Both the position numbers and the translations under genes were made by a program. A stretch of 7,779 bases of DNA from contig JADDKG010000079.1 of NCBI GenBank assembly GCA_020253895.1, positions 1-7,779 of the forward strand. The letters are read 5' to 3'. Source of the stretch: Rubrobacter sp. (GTDB lineage Bacteria; Actinomycetota; Rubrobacteria; Rubrobacterales; Rubrobacteraceae). Shown here in pieces: positions 1 through 6,103 of the stretch. How positions within the stretch are numbered: position 1 is the stretch's first letter; each line of letters starts with the position of its first letter. The notes under the pieces were generated by a model that was not told the DNA's origin, did no database searches, and saw only the letters and a program-made list of their open reading frames with translations.

Positions 1-208
1 GCCAGTGGGTCACCACCACCCCGTCCTGTCCCAGCACGGTCACCACCCTCCGGTAGCCCTTCAGGTGCTCGGGAACCGCCACGGCGGGAATGGCCAGCTC
101 GTGGTCCGCGAGCCGGCTGCGCAGCTCCGCGTAGTAGGTCTGGTAGTACTCTGTTATCTCCTGCCGCAGAGCCTCAAGGTCCCGGTCGCTCAGCTCCTCG
201 AAACGCAC
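1..208 (-). CDS. Unrecognised protein, N-terminal part only (runs off left edge)
   Basis: The gene reads leftward out of the window, so only about 69 N-terminal residues are seen. I place the start at the GTG at 208-206, because AAGGAGGT (226-219) lies 10 bases upstream. An in-frame GTG at 220-218 overlaps that ribosome site and is less likely. The visible protein begins MRFEELSDRDLEALR, continues with a charged, Tyr-rich helix (EITEYYQTYYAELRSRL), and then a stretch with beta-strand character ending GQDGVVVTHW. No signal peptide or membrane segment is visible. I do not recognise the family. It is divergent from the aminotransferase operon and shares its control region, so co-regulation is plausible but not shown. 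Confidence 0.7.
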   Translation of the reverse strand, partial: MRFEELSDRDLEALRQEITEYYQTYYAELRSRLADHELAIPAVAVPEHLKGYRRVVTVLGQDGVVVTHW

Positions 209-242
209 CGCTCTCTTCACCTCCTTGCGCCCCGTCGATGGG

Positions 243-272
243 ATGATAGATCACCAAAACTGGCCATACCAA
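243..272 (-). promoter_or_regulatory. Candidate promoter of the left-hand gene
   Basis: On the minus strand, TTGGTA (272-267) is followed after 18 bases by TATCAT (248-243). These match the -35 consensus at 4 of 6 positions and the -10 at 5 of 6. It sits about 35 bases before the chosen GTG start. The -35 and spacer are covered by the GntR-like palindrome at 258-274. Called by eye. Confidence 0.45.
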
Positions 273-274
273 CT
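258..274. promoter_or_regulatory. Putative GntR/FadR-type operator 1
   Basis: AACTGGCCATACCAACT contains TGG-5-CCA, the 11-base core geometry of FadR-type operators, with one mismatch in the left half (TGGC where other copies have TGGT). It overlaps the minus-strand promoter of the left gene and lies just upstream of the plus-strand TTGACA at 276. It could therefore act on both transcription units. The presumed binder is the GntR protein encoded at 5304-5999; this is inferred. Confidence 0.5.
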
Positions 275-275
275 C

Positions 276-304
276 TTGACACAAAGAGAGCAGGGATGTA
301 AGCT
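276..304 (+). promoter_or_regulatory. Candidate promoter of the aminotransferase operon
   Basis: A perfect -35 hexamer TTGACA (276-281) is followed after 17 bases by TAAGCT (299-304), a poor -10 partly rescued by the TG at 297-298 directly before it. Transcription would begin near 311, giving a leader of about 120 bases before the ATG at 434. Operator 2 begins at the predicted start point, the usual placement for repression. Confidence 0.45.
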
Positions 305-310
305 GTCGGG

Positions 311-329
311 CAACTGGTCCTACCTTTGT
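311..329. promoter_or_regulatory. Putative GntR/FadR-type operator 2
   Basis: CAACTGGTCCTACCTTTGT matches the copy at 6308-6326 at 17 of 19 bases and has the FadR-like core TGGT-NNN-ACC. It lies at or just after the predicted transcription start of the aminotransferase operon. Its centre (320) is 54 bases from that of operator 1 (266), about five helical turns. A near-identical long match between two intergenic sites 6 kb apart is the best evidence that it is a real binding site. Confidence 0.65.
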
Positions 330-374
330 AGGCGGGAAGAGGGTGAGCGGGTGAAAGGGAAACGGCCTCCATCC

Positions 375-416
375 GACGGCTAAAGCGCTTCTGAGCGGGA
401 ACCGCGCACCGCCGTC
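375..416 (+). other. Structured element in the aminotransferase leader
   Basis: GACGGC (375-380) is the exact complement of GCCGTC (411-416), which ends four bases before the GGAGG ribosome site at 420-424. Inside it CGCT (386-389) pairs with AGCG (394-397) around a TCTG loop. The structure could modulate ribosome access. I could not match it to a named riboswitch class, and GC-rich leaders form such pairings easily. Confidence 0.3.
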
Positions 417-433
417 CTCGGAGGTTTTGAGAC

Positions 434-1639
434 ATGGCTTACCGGAGCGGGAGGCACTTCTTGCAGATACCTGGTCCTACCAATATCCCGGACCGGGTGT
501 TACGGGCCCTCTCCGCCCCGACCATAGACCACCGGGGGCCGGAGTTTGCCCGGCTCACGGCGGAGGTGCTGGAGGGCCTGCGGCGGGTATTCCGGTGTTC
601 GGGTCCGGTGGTGGTTTTCCCGTCCTCGGGGACGGGGGCCTGGGAGGCGGCGCTGGTCAACACCCTTTCGCCGGGGGACCGGGTGCTGATGTTCGAGACG
701 GGGCACTTCGCCACCCTGTGGTGCGGGGTGGCGCGGCGGCTCGGGCTTGAGGTGGAGTTCGTGCCGGGTGACTGGCGGCATGGGGTGGATCCTGAGGTGG
801 TGGGGTGGCGGCTCTCCGTGGACCGGCGGCACGAGATAAAGGCCGTTGCGGTGGTGCACAACGAGACCTCTACGGGATGTACGAGCCGGATAGCGGAGAT
901 CCGGGAGGCGATCGACGGGGCCGGGCACCCGGCCCTCTTTCTCGTGGACGTGATCTCCTCTCTCGGGTCCATCGACTACCACCACGACGAGTGGGGGGTC
1001 GACGTTGCTGTCGGGTGTTCGCAGAAGGGGCTGTTGCTGCCGCCGGGGCTCGGGCTGAACGCGCTCAGCGAGAGGGCCCTTGAGGCCTCGCGGGGGGCGC
1101 GGCTTCCGCGGTCTTACTGGGACTGGCGGCCGATGCTCGCGGGCAACCGGGACGGCTACTTCCCGTACACGCCGCCGACCAACCTTCTTTACGGGCTGCG
1201 GGAGGCGCTCGGGATGCTCTTCGAGGAGGGGCTGGAGAACGTCTTCGCCCGGCACGGGAGGCACGCGGAGGCCACCCGCCGGGCGGTGCGGGGCTGGGGG
1301 CTCGAGGTGCTCTGTCTGGAGCCGGAGGAGTACAGCAGCTCGCTCACGGCGGTGCTCGTACCCGAGGGGTATGACGCGGACGGGCTGAGGCGCGTCGTGC
1401 TGGAGGAATTCAACATGTCTTTGGGGGCCGGGCTCGGGAGGCTCGCGGGGAAGGTCTTCAGGATAGGGCACCTCGGCGACCTCAACGACCTCATGCTCGT
1501 GGGCGCTTTAAGCGGGGTGGAGATGGGGCTTGCGGTTGCGAGGATACCGCACTCGAAAGGAGGGGTGATGGCCGCCATGGATCATCTGGCCGGGACCGTC
1601 CGGGCCGGTAGGGAAGGAGCCTTGGCTGCCGGAGGATAG
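434..1639 (+). CDS. Serine--glyoxylate aminotransferase-like, class V PLP enzyme
   Basis: The 401-residue protein has the length and motifs of serine--glyoxylate/alanine--glyoxylate aminotransferases. It has PGPTNIP (13-19), the cofactor-phosphate region SSGTGAWE (64-71), HNETSTG (142-148), the cofactor Asp in VDVISSLGS (D172), the Schiff-base lysine in GCSQKGLLLPPGLG (K198), the substrate region GYFPYTPP (241-248) and the C-terminal KVFRIGHLGDLN (340-351). The family transfers an amino group from serine or alanine to glyoxylate, making glycine and hydroxypyruvate or pyruvate, in the cytoplasm. GGAGG ends nine bases before the ATG. It is the first gene of a plus-strand run with a transporter. 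Ureidoglycine--glyoxylate aminotransferase is a related alternative, but the SQKGLLLPPGLG and GYFPYTPP blocks favour the serine type. Substrate choice is inferred. Confidence 0.9.
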   Translation: MAYRSGRHFLQIPGPTNIPDRVLRALSAPTIDHRGPEFARLTAEVLEGLRRVFRCSGPVVVFPSSGTGAWEAALVNTLSPGDRVLMFETGHFATLWCGVARRLGLEVEFVPGDWRHGVDPEVVGWRLSVDRRHEIKAVAVVHNETSTGCTSRIAEIREAIDGAGHPALFLVDVISSLGSIDYHHDEWGVDVAVGCSQKGLLLPPGLGLNALSERALEASRGARLPRSYWDWRPMLAGNRDGYFPYTPPTNLLYGLREALGMLFEEGLENVFARHGRHAEATRRAVRGWGLEVLCLEPEEYSSSLTAVLVPEGYDADGLRRVVLEEFNMSLGAGLGRLAGKVFRIGHLGDLNDLMLVGALSGVEMGLAVARIPHSKGGVMAAMDHLAGTVRAGREGALAAGG

Positions 1640-1686
1640 TGGGGTAGGGGAAGCTCCAGGGAAAGGAGAGAAAGGGGTGCGCGCAG

Positions 1687-3162
1687 ATGGCTGATGTAAC
1701 CACCGGTCGAGAACAAAGGGAGAGGGTCTGGAAGGCGGGAAGGCTCGACCCGATGCCCATCCGCCCGCTGCCCGAGGCTCCGCACTCGCTTCACATACTC
1801 GGGCCGGCCATGATCCTGGTGGCCCTCGGCGTGGGGCTCGGCGAGACGTATATGTGGCCGCGGCTCGTTCTGCTCTTCGGGCCCGAGATCCGGTGGCTGT
1901 TCCTCATCGGGGTGACGGTGCAGGCGGTGGTGATGTTCGAGTTTGCCCGCTACGCCATAGCCACCGGCGAGAGCATCTTCTTCGGGGCCGCCCGGCTGTG
2001 GAAGCCGATAATGTGGTTCTTCTTCGCGGTGGCCATGCTGATCTACATCTGGCCGGGGCACGTCGCCGCCGGGGCCGACGCCCTTGAGCTTCTGACCGGG
2101 ATCCCCTGGCTCGTTTCGGCCATAGTGGCGCTGCTTCTCATCGGGGTCATCTTTACCTTCGCCAACGTGGTCTACAACGCGGTCGAGAGCATACTCACCT
2201 TCCTGGTTGGGGTGATGGTCGTCGGCTCGGCGGTCGTGGCCGCGATCGTGGGGAACTTCGGGGACCTGTGGGCGACCATCGCCGGCTTGTTTGCCTTCGG
2301 GTACATCCCGCCGGAGGCTCTCACGGCGGCCTGGTTCCCGGTCATCGTGGGCTCGGTGGCCTTCGCCGGTCCTTCGGGGATGCAGCAGATGTGGTACACG
2401 CTCTACCTGCGGGACAAGGGCGCGGGGATGGGGGCGTACCTGCCGCGCATCCGGGGCCTGTTGCACGCCGGCGAGGAGGAGAGCATGCCCTCCCGGGGCT
2501 ACATGTTCGACACTGAGGACCCGGAGGAGCTGCGCAAGTGGAAGGGCTGGACCCGCTGGGTGTTGTTTGATGCCCTGGTGCTCTTCTGGGGCATAACTAT
2601 GCTGGTGACCATCGTCTTTACGGTCCTCGCCCTGCAGGCCTCGCGGCTCAACCCCAACGTCCAGCAGGCCATCGAGGCCGGTGAGGAGAGCGCCGCGATA
2701 AGCGCGATGGCCGACGCCTTCGCCTCCGCCGGCGGGGTTGTAATGGGCGGTGCGTTCCTGCTGTTCATCGCCATCGTGGGCTGGAAGGGGACGCTGGGCA
2801 TCTTCGACGCCTTCTCCCGGGGGCAGTCCGACATGGCCTACTACTTCATCCCGGGGCTGCGGCGCTTCAACATAAGCTACATATACTTCGCGTTCCTGTG
2901 GGGGGTTATAGCTTTCGGGATCCTGGTGCTCCTCTTCTTCGGGCCTACGGACGGGCCGCAGGCGATACTCGGGGTGCTGGCGTTCCTCTCCACGTTCGTG
3001 ATGGGAGCGTACTGCGTGCTGCTGCTCCTGACTAACAACCTGCTCCTGCCGAAGAACATCCGGCCGGGGATCTTGAACAACGCGTTTATCGCGCTGGGGG
3101 CGCTGTTCTACCTCGGGATACTCTTCTACAGCCTCCTGGCCTACGGGGCGCTTCCGGACTGA
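1687..3162 (+). CDS. Divergent Nramp-family (LeuT-fold) membrane transporter
   Basis: The 491-residue protein has about 11 hydrophobic segments (near 37-62, 68-90, 106-128, 140-160, 166-189, 213-240, 289-318, 345-366, 396-418, 424-449 and 462-486). The start GPAMILVALGVGLGE and the helix-6 YTLYLRDKG resemble the Nramp scaffold. The metal-binding signatures are absent. The DPGN position in helix 1 reads GLGET (50-54), and the helix-6 MPH position reads M235-W236-Y237. A charged loop (250-288) sits between helices 6 and 7. The ATG is preceded by AAAGGGG nine bases away; a second in-frame ATG at residue 23 cannot be excluded. It lies 47 bases after the aminotransferase and 16 before the next gene, so co-transcription is likely. 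Family assignment is fairly sure; substrate is unknown and may not be a metal. Confidence 0.8.
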   Translation: MADVTTGREQRERVWKAGRLDPMPIRPLPEAPHSLHILGPAMILVALGVGLGETYMWPRLVLLFGPEIRWLFLIGVTVQAVVMFEFARYAIATGESIFFGAARLWKPIMWFFFAVAMLIYIWPGHVAAGADALELLTGIPWLVSAIVALLLIGVIFTFANVVYNAVESILTFLVGVMVVGSAVVAAIVGNFGDLWATIAGLFAFGYIPPEALTAAWFPVIVGSVAFAGPSGMQQMWYTLYLRDKGAGMGAYLPRIRGLLHAGEEESMPSRGYMFDTEDPEELRKWKGWTRWVLFDALVLFWGITMLVTIVFTVLALQASRLNPNVQQAIEAGEESAAISAMADAFASAGGVVMGGAFLLFIAIVGWKGTLGIFDAFSRGQSDMAYYFIPGLRRFNISYIYFAFLWGVIAFGILVLLFFGPTDGPQAILGVLAFLSTFVMGAYCVLLLLTNNLLLPKNIRPGILNNAFIALGALFYLGILFYSLLAYGALPD

Positions 3163-3178
3163 GGGTCAGCAGGGGCCC

Positions 3179-3715
3179 GTGAACGCGACCTCCGTCCGCC
3201 TCCTCGCCGAGGTAACCTTCCCCGGCGCGGTCATAGGGCTCGGCGCCGGGATAGTGGCCGGGGGGGTGGCCGCCGTGGCCGGCCTCTCCCCCGGCTACGT
3301 GGTGCTCACCACGCTCGGCCTCGGGCTGCCGCTCGCCCTGTTTGGGGCGGGCTACGACCTGCTGCTGGCCTCCGGAAGGATCCGGCTCGGGGGCGTCACC
3401 CCGGCGGTGCTCTACTGGCTGCCGGCCTTCCCGCTCTCGCGCCTGGTCCACGAGGTGCTCCTGGACCTCGGGCTCGGCCGGGGGGTTGCGTTGCCCGAGG
3501 CCCTCTTGCCGTTTCTGGCCTATCAGGCGATACTGAGTGCCGGGTTCGCCATCGGGTTTTTGTGGCTCCACGAGCACCTGGGGCCGCTGTGGTGGCCCCG
3601 CATCAGGGACCACAACCCCGTGGCCGCCCGATACGTGAGCCAGTACACGCGTCACGCGGCGGCCATGGAGCGCCGCAAGCGGGAGAGAAGGAAAGCCTCG
3701 GAGACCGGGCGCTGA
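3179..3715 (+). CDS. Small four-helix membrane protein, unknown function
   Basis: The 178-residue protein has four likely membrane segments (about 13-35, 39-64, 73-95 and 104-130), rich in Gly, Ala and Leu. A cytoplasmic tail follows, with HEHLGPLWWPRIRDHNP (131-147) and a very basic end (RRKRERRK, 165-172). The start is a GTG after AGGGG, only 16 bases beyond the transporter stop, so the two are probably translated from one message. I do not recognise the family. The close coupling suggests an accessory subunit or stability partner of the transporter, but nothing in the protein proves that. Confidence 0.75.
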   Translation: MNATSVRLLAEVTFPGAVIGLGAGIVAGGVAAVAGLSPGYVVLTTLGLGLPLALFGAGYDLLLASGRIRLGGVTPAVLYWLPAFPLSRLVHEVLLDLGLGRGVALPEALLPFLAYQAILSAGFAIGFLWLHEHLGPLWWPRIRDHNPVAARYVSQYTRHAAAMERRKRERRKASETGR

Positions 3716-3721
3716 CCCGCG

Positions 3722-3741
3722 CCGGGCCGGACCCGGGTTTT
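3722..3741 (+). terminator. Weak hairpin with short T-run before the TerC gene
   Basis: CCGGG (3722-3726) pairs with CCCGG (3732-3736) around a five-base loop, and TTTT follows at 3738-3741. The stem is only five pairs and the T-run short. At best it would attenuate transcription between the membrane-protein gene and the TerC gene. Confidence 0.25.
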
Positions 3742-3785
3742 AATAGAAGGGACGTACCGCGACACCACGTGGCAGGGAGGGGCGT

Positions 3786-4487
3786 TTGCTGCACTGGGAT
3801 ATCATCTCCAAGCTCGGGGGACTTCTCTTCGTGAACCTCATCCTCTCGGGGGACAACGCGGTGGTCATAGCGATGGCCAGCCGCCGCCTCAAGGGTTCTC
3901 TGCGCCGGAAGGCCATAGTGTGGGGGGCCGCCGGGGCGGTGGGGCTACGGATGATCTTCGCCGCGGTCGTCACCTTCCTGCTCTCCATTCCTTTCCTGCG
4001 GGCGGCAGGGGGTGCGCTGTTGTGTTGGATCTCCTGGGGACTCGTTCGGGAGGGTGAAGAGGAGAATGATCCCGGCGATGAGAAAAGCCGGGACGAGGGC
4101 GCTGGGCGTGGCGTCTGGGACGCGGTGAAGATCATCGTACTCGCCGACGCGGTGATGTCCCTCGACAACGTCATAGCGCTCGTGGGGATCGCGGGTGGCA
4201 ACCTGTGGCTGCTCGGGGTGGGGTTGCTGCTCAGCATACCCCTGGTGATCTGGGGCAGCACCCTGCTCAGCGCGCTTCTGGAGCGGCTTCCGATCCTGGT
4301 TTACGCCGGAGCAGCCCTGCTGGTTTACGTCGCGGTGGAGATGTTCTTCGAGGACGAGGCCCTGAGAGGGCTTCTCGCTCCGCTCGCGGAGTTGGAATGG
4401 GCGGTGGGGCTCGCCGCGGCAGCGGTCTTCACCGCCGCGGCCTGGGCGTATTCGCGCCTTAGAGGGGGCGCGGGGAGAACTAGGTAG
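3786..4487 (+). CDS. TerC/YjbE-family integral membrane protein
   Basis: The 233-residue protein carries the paired signatures of the TerC superfamily: NLILSGDNAVVIAMA (17-31) and ADAVMSLDNVIALVG (120-134), with acidic residues D23, D121 and D127 inside membrane helices. About seven hydrophobic segments are visible, split by an acidic loop at 88-108. Members such as YjbE/YkoY are linked to manganese export or metal loading of secreted proteins, and classical TerC to tellurite resistance; the role here is inferred. The start is a TTG, chosen because GGGAGG (3775-3780) is five bases upstream and nothing better fits. It is 70 bases beyond the previous gene, so it may be in the operon or have its own promoter. 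Its stop overlaps the convergent XRE gene by eight bases. Confidence 0.88.
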   Translation: MLHWDIISKLGGLLFVNLILSGDNAVVIAMASRRLKGSLRRKAIVWGAAGAVGLRMIFAAVVTFLLSIPFLRAAGGALLCWISWGLVREGEEENDPGDEKSRDEGAGRGVWDAVKIIVLADAVMSLDNVIALVGIAGGNLWLLGVGLLLSIPLVIWGSTLLSALLERLPILVYAGAALLVYVAVEMFFEDEALRGLLAPLAELEWAVGLAAAAVFTAAAWAYSRLRGGAGRTR

Positions 4488-4947
4488 AGCCTGCGCCTTT
4501 CGCCACAAGATGTGTAGGGGAGGCCTCCAGCGCCCGCGCCAGCCGCCAGATGGTCTCTACGGAGGCCAGGATCTCATCCCCCTCTCCGGCCTCCTCCGCC
4601 CGGGCCACGGAGCCCGGTGCAAGCCCGGCCCTCCGCTCCAGTTCCTCCCGCGAGAGACCCGCCCTCTCCCTGAGGGCCTTCAGGCTTCCGGGGGAGACGC
4701 GCAGGTCCTCGGGCTCCGCCGGGGGGGCCGGGGGGTCGGGAAAGGCCGAGAGGTCGGAGATCCTGACCCCGAGTGCCCCGACGAGCTTCTGCACCAGGAT
4801 CTCCAGGACGTACGTCCGGCTCTGGCGCTCCAGCTCGGCGACCCAGGTGGGGCTGTAGCCGACCATCTCCGAGAGCTCCTCCTGGGAGAGCCCCGCCCGC
4901 TCGCGCAGCTCCCTCAGCCGGGCGCCGTCCACCAGGTACAGTTGCAC
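4480..4947 (-). CDS. XRE-like regulator with two helix-turn-helix domains
   Basis: The 155-residue protein contains two Cro/C1-type domains. The first (about 9-66) has LRELRERAGLSQEELSEMVG and SPTWVAELER. The second (about 88-148) has LKALRERAGLSREELERRAG and PGSVARAEEAG. A Pro/Glu-rich linker (PDPPAPPAEPED, 70-81) joins them. The two copies are clearly alike, so this is an internal duplication. No ligand, protease or metal domain is attached. The GTG start at 4947 lies six bases beyond the stop of the upstream gene, with GAGG in that gene's end, which suggests translational coupling. It probably binds DNA through two tandem domains in one chain; its target is unknown. Its 3' end overlaps the TerC gene by eight bases. 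Confidence 0.85.
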   Translation of the reverse strand: MQLYLVDGARLRELRERAGLSQEELSEMVGYSPTWVAELERQSRTYVLEILVQKLVGALGVRISDLSAFPDPPAPPAEPEDLRVSPGSLKALRERAGLSREELERRAGLAPGSVARAEEAGEGDEILASVETIWRLARALEASPTHLVAKGAGST

Positions 4948-4953
4948 GCCGCC

Positions 4954-5217
4954 CTACACCTCGTATGGGAGATCCTCCGGTCGCAGGTCCACCTGCACCG
5001 GCTCCGGAGGCTCGGGATGGCTGGTCAGCTCGGAGCGGGAGACGAAGAGGATCTGGGTGAGATCCTCGACCAGGTTCTCCCGTACCTCGGTGCGCTCGGA
5101 GGCCTCTAGCCCCACGACCACCCCGATGTTCAGGGCCAGAGCCTCGGCCAGCTCCTCCCGGGACATGAACACCCGCTCCCTGGCAGCCTTTAATAGCGCC
5201 CCGTCTACCTTAGCCAC
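4954..5217 (-). CDS. Small XRE-like single helix-turn-helix protein
   Basis: I start this 87-residue protein at the GTG at 5217-5215, because GGGAGGTGAG directly precedes it. A longer in-frame reading to 5283 would swallow the promoter and operator. Residues 7-65 look like a Cro/C1 helix-turn-helix: LLKAARERVFMSREELAEAL, then LNIGVVVGLEASER, then a helical region ending ILFVSRSEL. The tail (66-87) is Pro/Glu-rich (PEPPEPVQVDLRPEDL), resembling the linker in the next gene. It lies six bases before that gene and surely shares its message. The recognition helix is atypically hydrophobic (IGVVVG), so DNA binding may be weak or it may act as a partner of the double-domain protein. Role inferred. 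Confidence 0.75.
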   Translation of the reverse strand: MAKVDGALLKAARERVFMSREELAEALALNIGVVVGLEASERTEVRENLVEDLTQILFVSRSELTSHPEPPEPVQVDLRPEDLPYEV

Positions 5218-5240
5218 CTCACCTCCCTCTTTCTTCCCCA

Positions 5241-5258
5241 AACTGGTAGATCCAATTT
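5241..5258. promoter_or_regulatory. Putative GntR/FadR-type operator 3
   Basis: AACTGGTAGATCCAATTT keeps the AACTGGT half and the TGG-5-CCA spacing of the other copies, but has TCCA rather than ACCA on the right. It lies directly after a minus-strand -10 (TAAAAT) and 24 bases before the GTG of the small XRE gene. It is the weakest of the intergenic copies. Confidence 0.4.
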
Positions 5259-5260
5259 TA
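5255..5260 (-). promoter_or_regulatory. Candidate -10 element for the XRE gene pair
   Basis: On the minus strand TAAAAT (5260-5255) matches the -10 consensus at 5 of 6 positions. The best -35 at 17 bases (GTGCGA) is poor. If used, transcription starts inside operator 3. The alternative is read-through from the GntR gene 86 bases upstream. Confidence 0.35.
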
Positions 5261-5303
5261 CAGCCGTTCTTGGCGCTTCGCACACCGGGGGAGGGGCTTG
5301 CCT

Positions 5304-5999
5304 TCAGAGGCTGCGGGCGACGTCGGCTATGTGCTCTCTCATGGCCTTCTCGGCCGCGTCCTGGTCGTGCTGCATCACGGCCTCCAGGATGCGGCTGTTG
5401 CCCTCCAGCGAGCGCCGGGAGCGCTCACCGTGCTGGAAGAGCCGCTCGTAGGAGTCCTCGAGCAGCCCGTTTATGATCTCCATCACCCGCTCCACGACCG
5501 TGTTGTGGGTGGCCTGGGCGAGCAGGCTGTGGAACTCGGCATCCTCCCTGGGGGTGGGCTGGCCGCGGGCCACCCGCTCCTGCTGCCGCCGGATGACGGC
5601 CTCGAGCCGCCTGATGTCCTCCTCGTCGGCCTGCGCCGCGGCCTCGCGGGCAACCTGCGGCTCGAAGAGCAGGCGGGCCTCCATCAGCTCCTGGCGTAGC
5701 TGGGCCTTGCTGTTGCTGAGGACGCTGGCTATGGGGGCTACCAGGTGCTCGCTGGTGATCTCCCGAACGTAGTTGCCCCCGCCGTGTCGGCTCTCCACCA
5801 GACCGTGCGCCTCCAGCTGGCGCACGGCCTCCCGGACGACGGCCCGGCCTACCTTGAACTGCTCGGCCAGCTTGCGCTCCGAGGGAAGGGCCTGCCCGGG
5901 CTGGAGCTCGCCGCTGGCTATGAGCCCCCGGATGTGGGCGGCTATCTTCTCGTAGAGCTTCTTGCGCCGCGCAGACTCAGAGTTGGCCCCGGAGGTCAT
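5304..5999 (-). CDS. FadR-subfamily GntR transcription regulator (FCD domain)
   Basis: The 231-residue protein has an N-terminal winged helix (about 11-79: LYEKIAAHIRGLIASGEL, LPSERKLAEQFKVGRAVVREAVRQLEAHGLV, RHGGGNYV) and a C-terminal all-helical FCD ligand domain (about 102-226). R42, R52, R56, H72 and G73 stand where FadR has its operator-contacting Arg35, Arg45, Arg49, His65 and Gly66. The FCD metal site shows D153 and H157 (DAEFH) and H223 (REHI), but N201 where a third His is usual. Such regulators sense small organic acids. I choose the ATG at 5999 rather than an in-frame upstream start at 6038, because an extended -10 lies six bases before it. It is the likely reader of the four operator-like sites here; signal and targets are inferred. 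Confidence 0.92.
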   Translation of the reverse strand: MTSGANSESARRKKLYEKIAAHIRGLIASGELQPGQALPSERKLAEQFKVGRAVVREAVRQLEAHGLVESRHGGGNYVREITSEHLVAPIASVLSNSKAQLRQELMEARLLFEPQVAREAAAQADEEDIRRLEAVIRRQQERVARGQPTPREDAEFHSLLAQATHNTVVERVMEIINGLLEDSYERLFQHGERSRRSLEGNSRILEAVMQHDQDAAEKAMREHIADVARSL

Positions 6000-6005
6000 A
6001 ACAAC

Positions 6006-6014
6006 AATATAGCA
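6006..6014 (-). promoter_or_regulatory. Extended -10 promoter giving a leaderless GntR message
   Basis: On the minus strand TGCTATATT (6014-6006) is an extended -10 with TATATT matching 5 of 6 positions. Only six bases separate it from the ATG at 5999, and there is no ribosome site. Transcription should start at or beside the A of the ATG. No good -35 lies at 17 bases, as expected for an extended -10. Confidence 0.65.
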
Positions 6015-6036
6015 TGCTCCCCCCAGACGCACATGC

Positions 6037-6068
6037 AAAAGGAGCGGGCCGCAATAGCGGCCCGCTCC
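6037..6068 (-). terminator. Intrinsic terminator after the 59-residue gene
   Basis: GGAGCGGGCCGC (6041-6052) and GCGGCCCGCTCC (6057-6068) form a perfect 12-pair stem with a four-base loop. Read on the minus strand the stem is followed by TTTT (6040-6037). It lies 36 bases past the stop of the 59-residue gene and isolates the GntR promoter from upstream transcription. The plus strand lacks a T-run after it. Confidence 0.8.
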
Positions 6069-6103
6069 TCGATATCTCTGCGGCTTTCTTTTGCGAAGAG
6101 ACG

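Noticed and set aside
5..301. Plus-strand frame starting Met-Gly-His-His-His, resembling a tagged or metal-binding His-rich peptide
   Set aside because: The His codons are the complement of the Val-Val-Val codons in the leftward gene, and the frame runs through the control region. It has no ribosome site.
311..433. Cobalamin-like riboswitch, suggested by AAAGGGAA in the leader
   Set aside because: The rest of the B12-box consensus and the conserved core order are missing; a short purine match is not enough.
500..1471. Long antisense frame (323 codons) opposite the aminotransferase
   Set aside because: GC-rich codons leave the opposite frame free of stops. The product is Pro/Arg/His-rich with no recognisable fold.
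1582..2466. Long antisense frame (294 codons) opposite the transporter
   Set aside because: It mirrors membrane-helix codons and gives a low-complexity Asp/His/Pro/Arg product with no ribosome site; it is a shadow.
4453..4472. CGCGCC/GGCGCG hairpin at the end of the TerC gene, as a shared terminator
   Set aside because: The stem is real, but no T-run follows on either strand, and it lies within the coding sequence.
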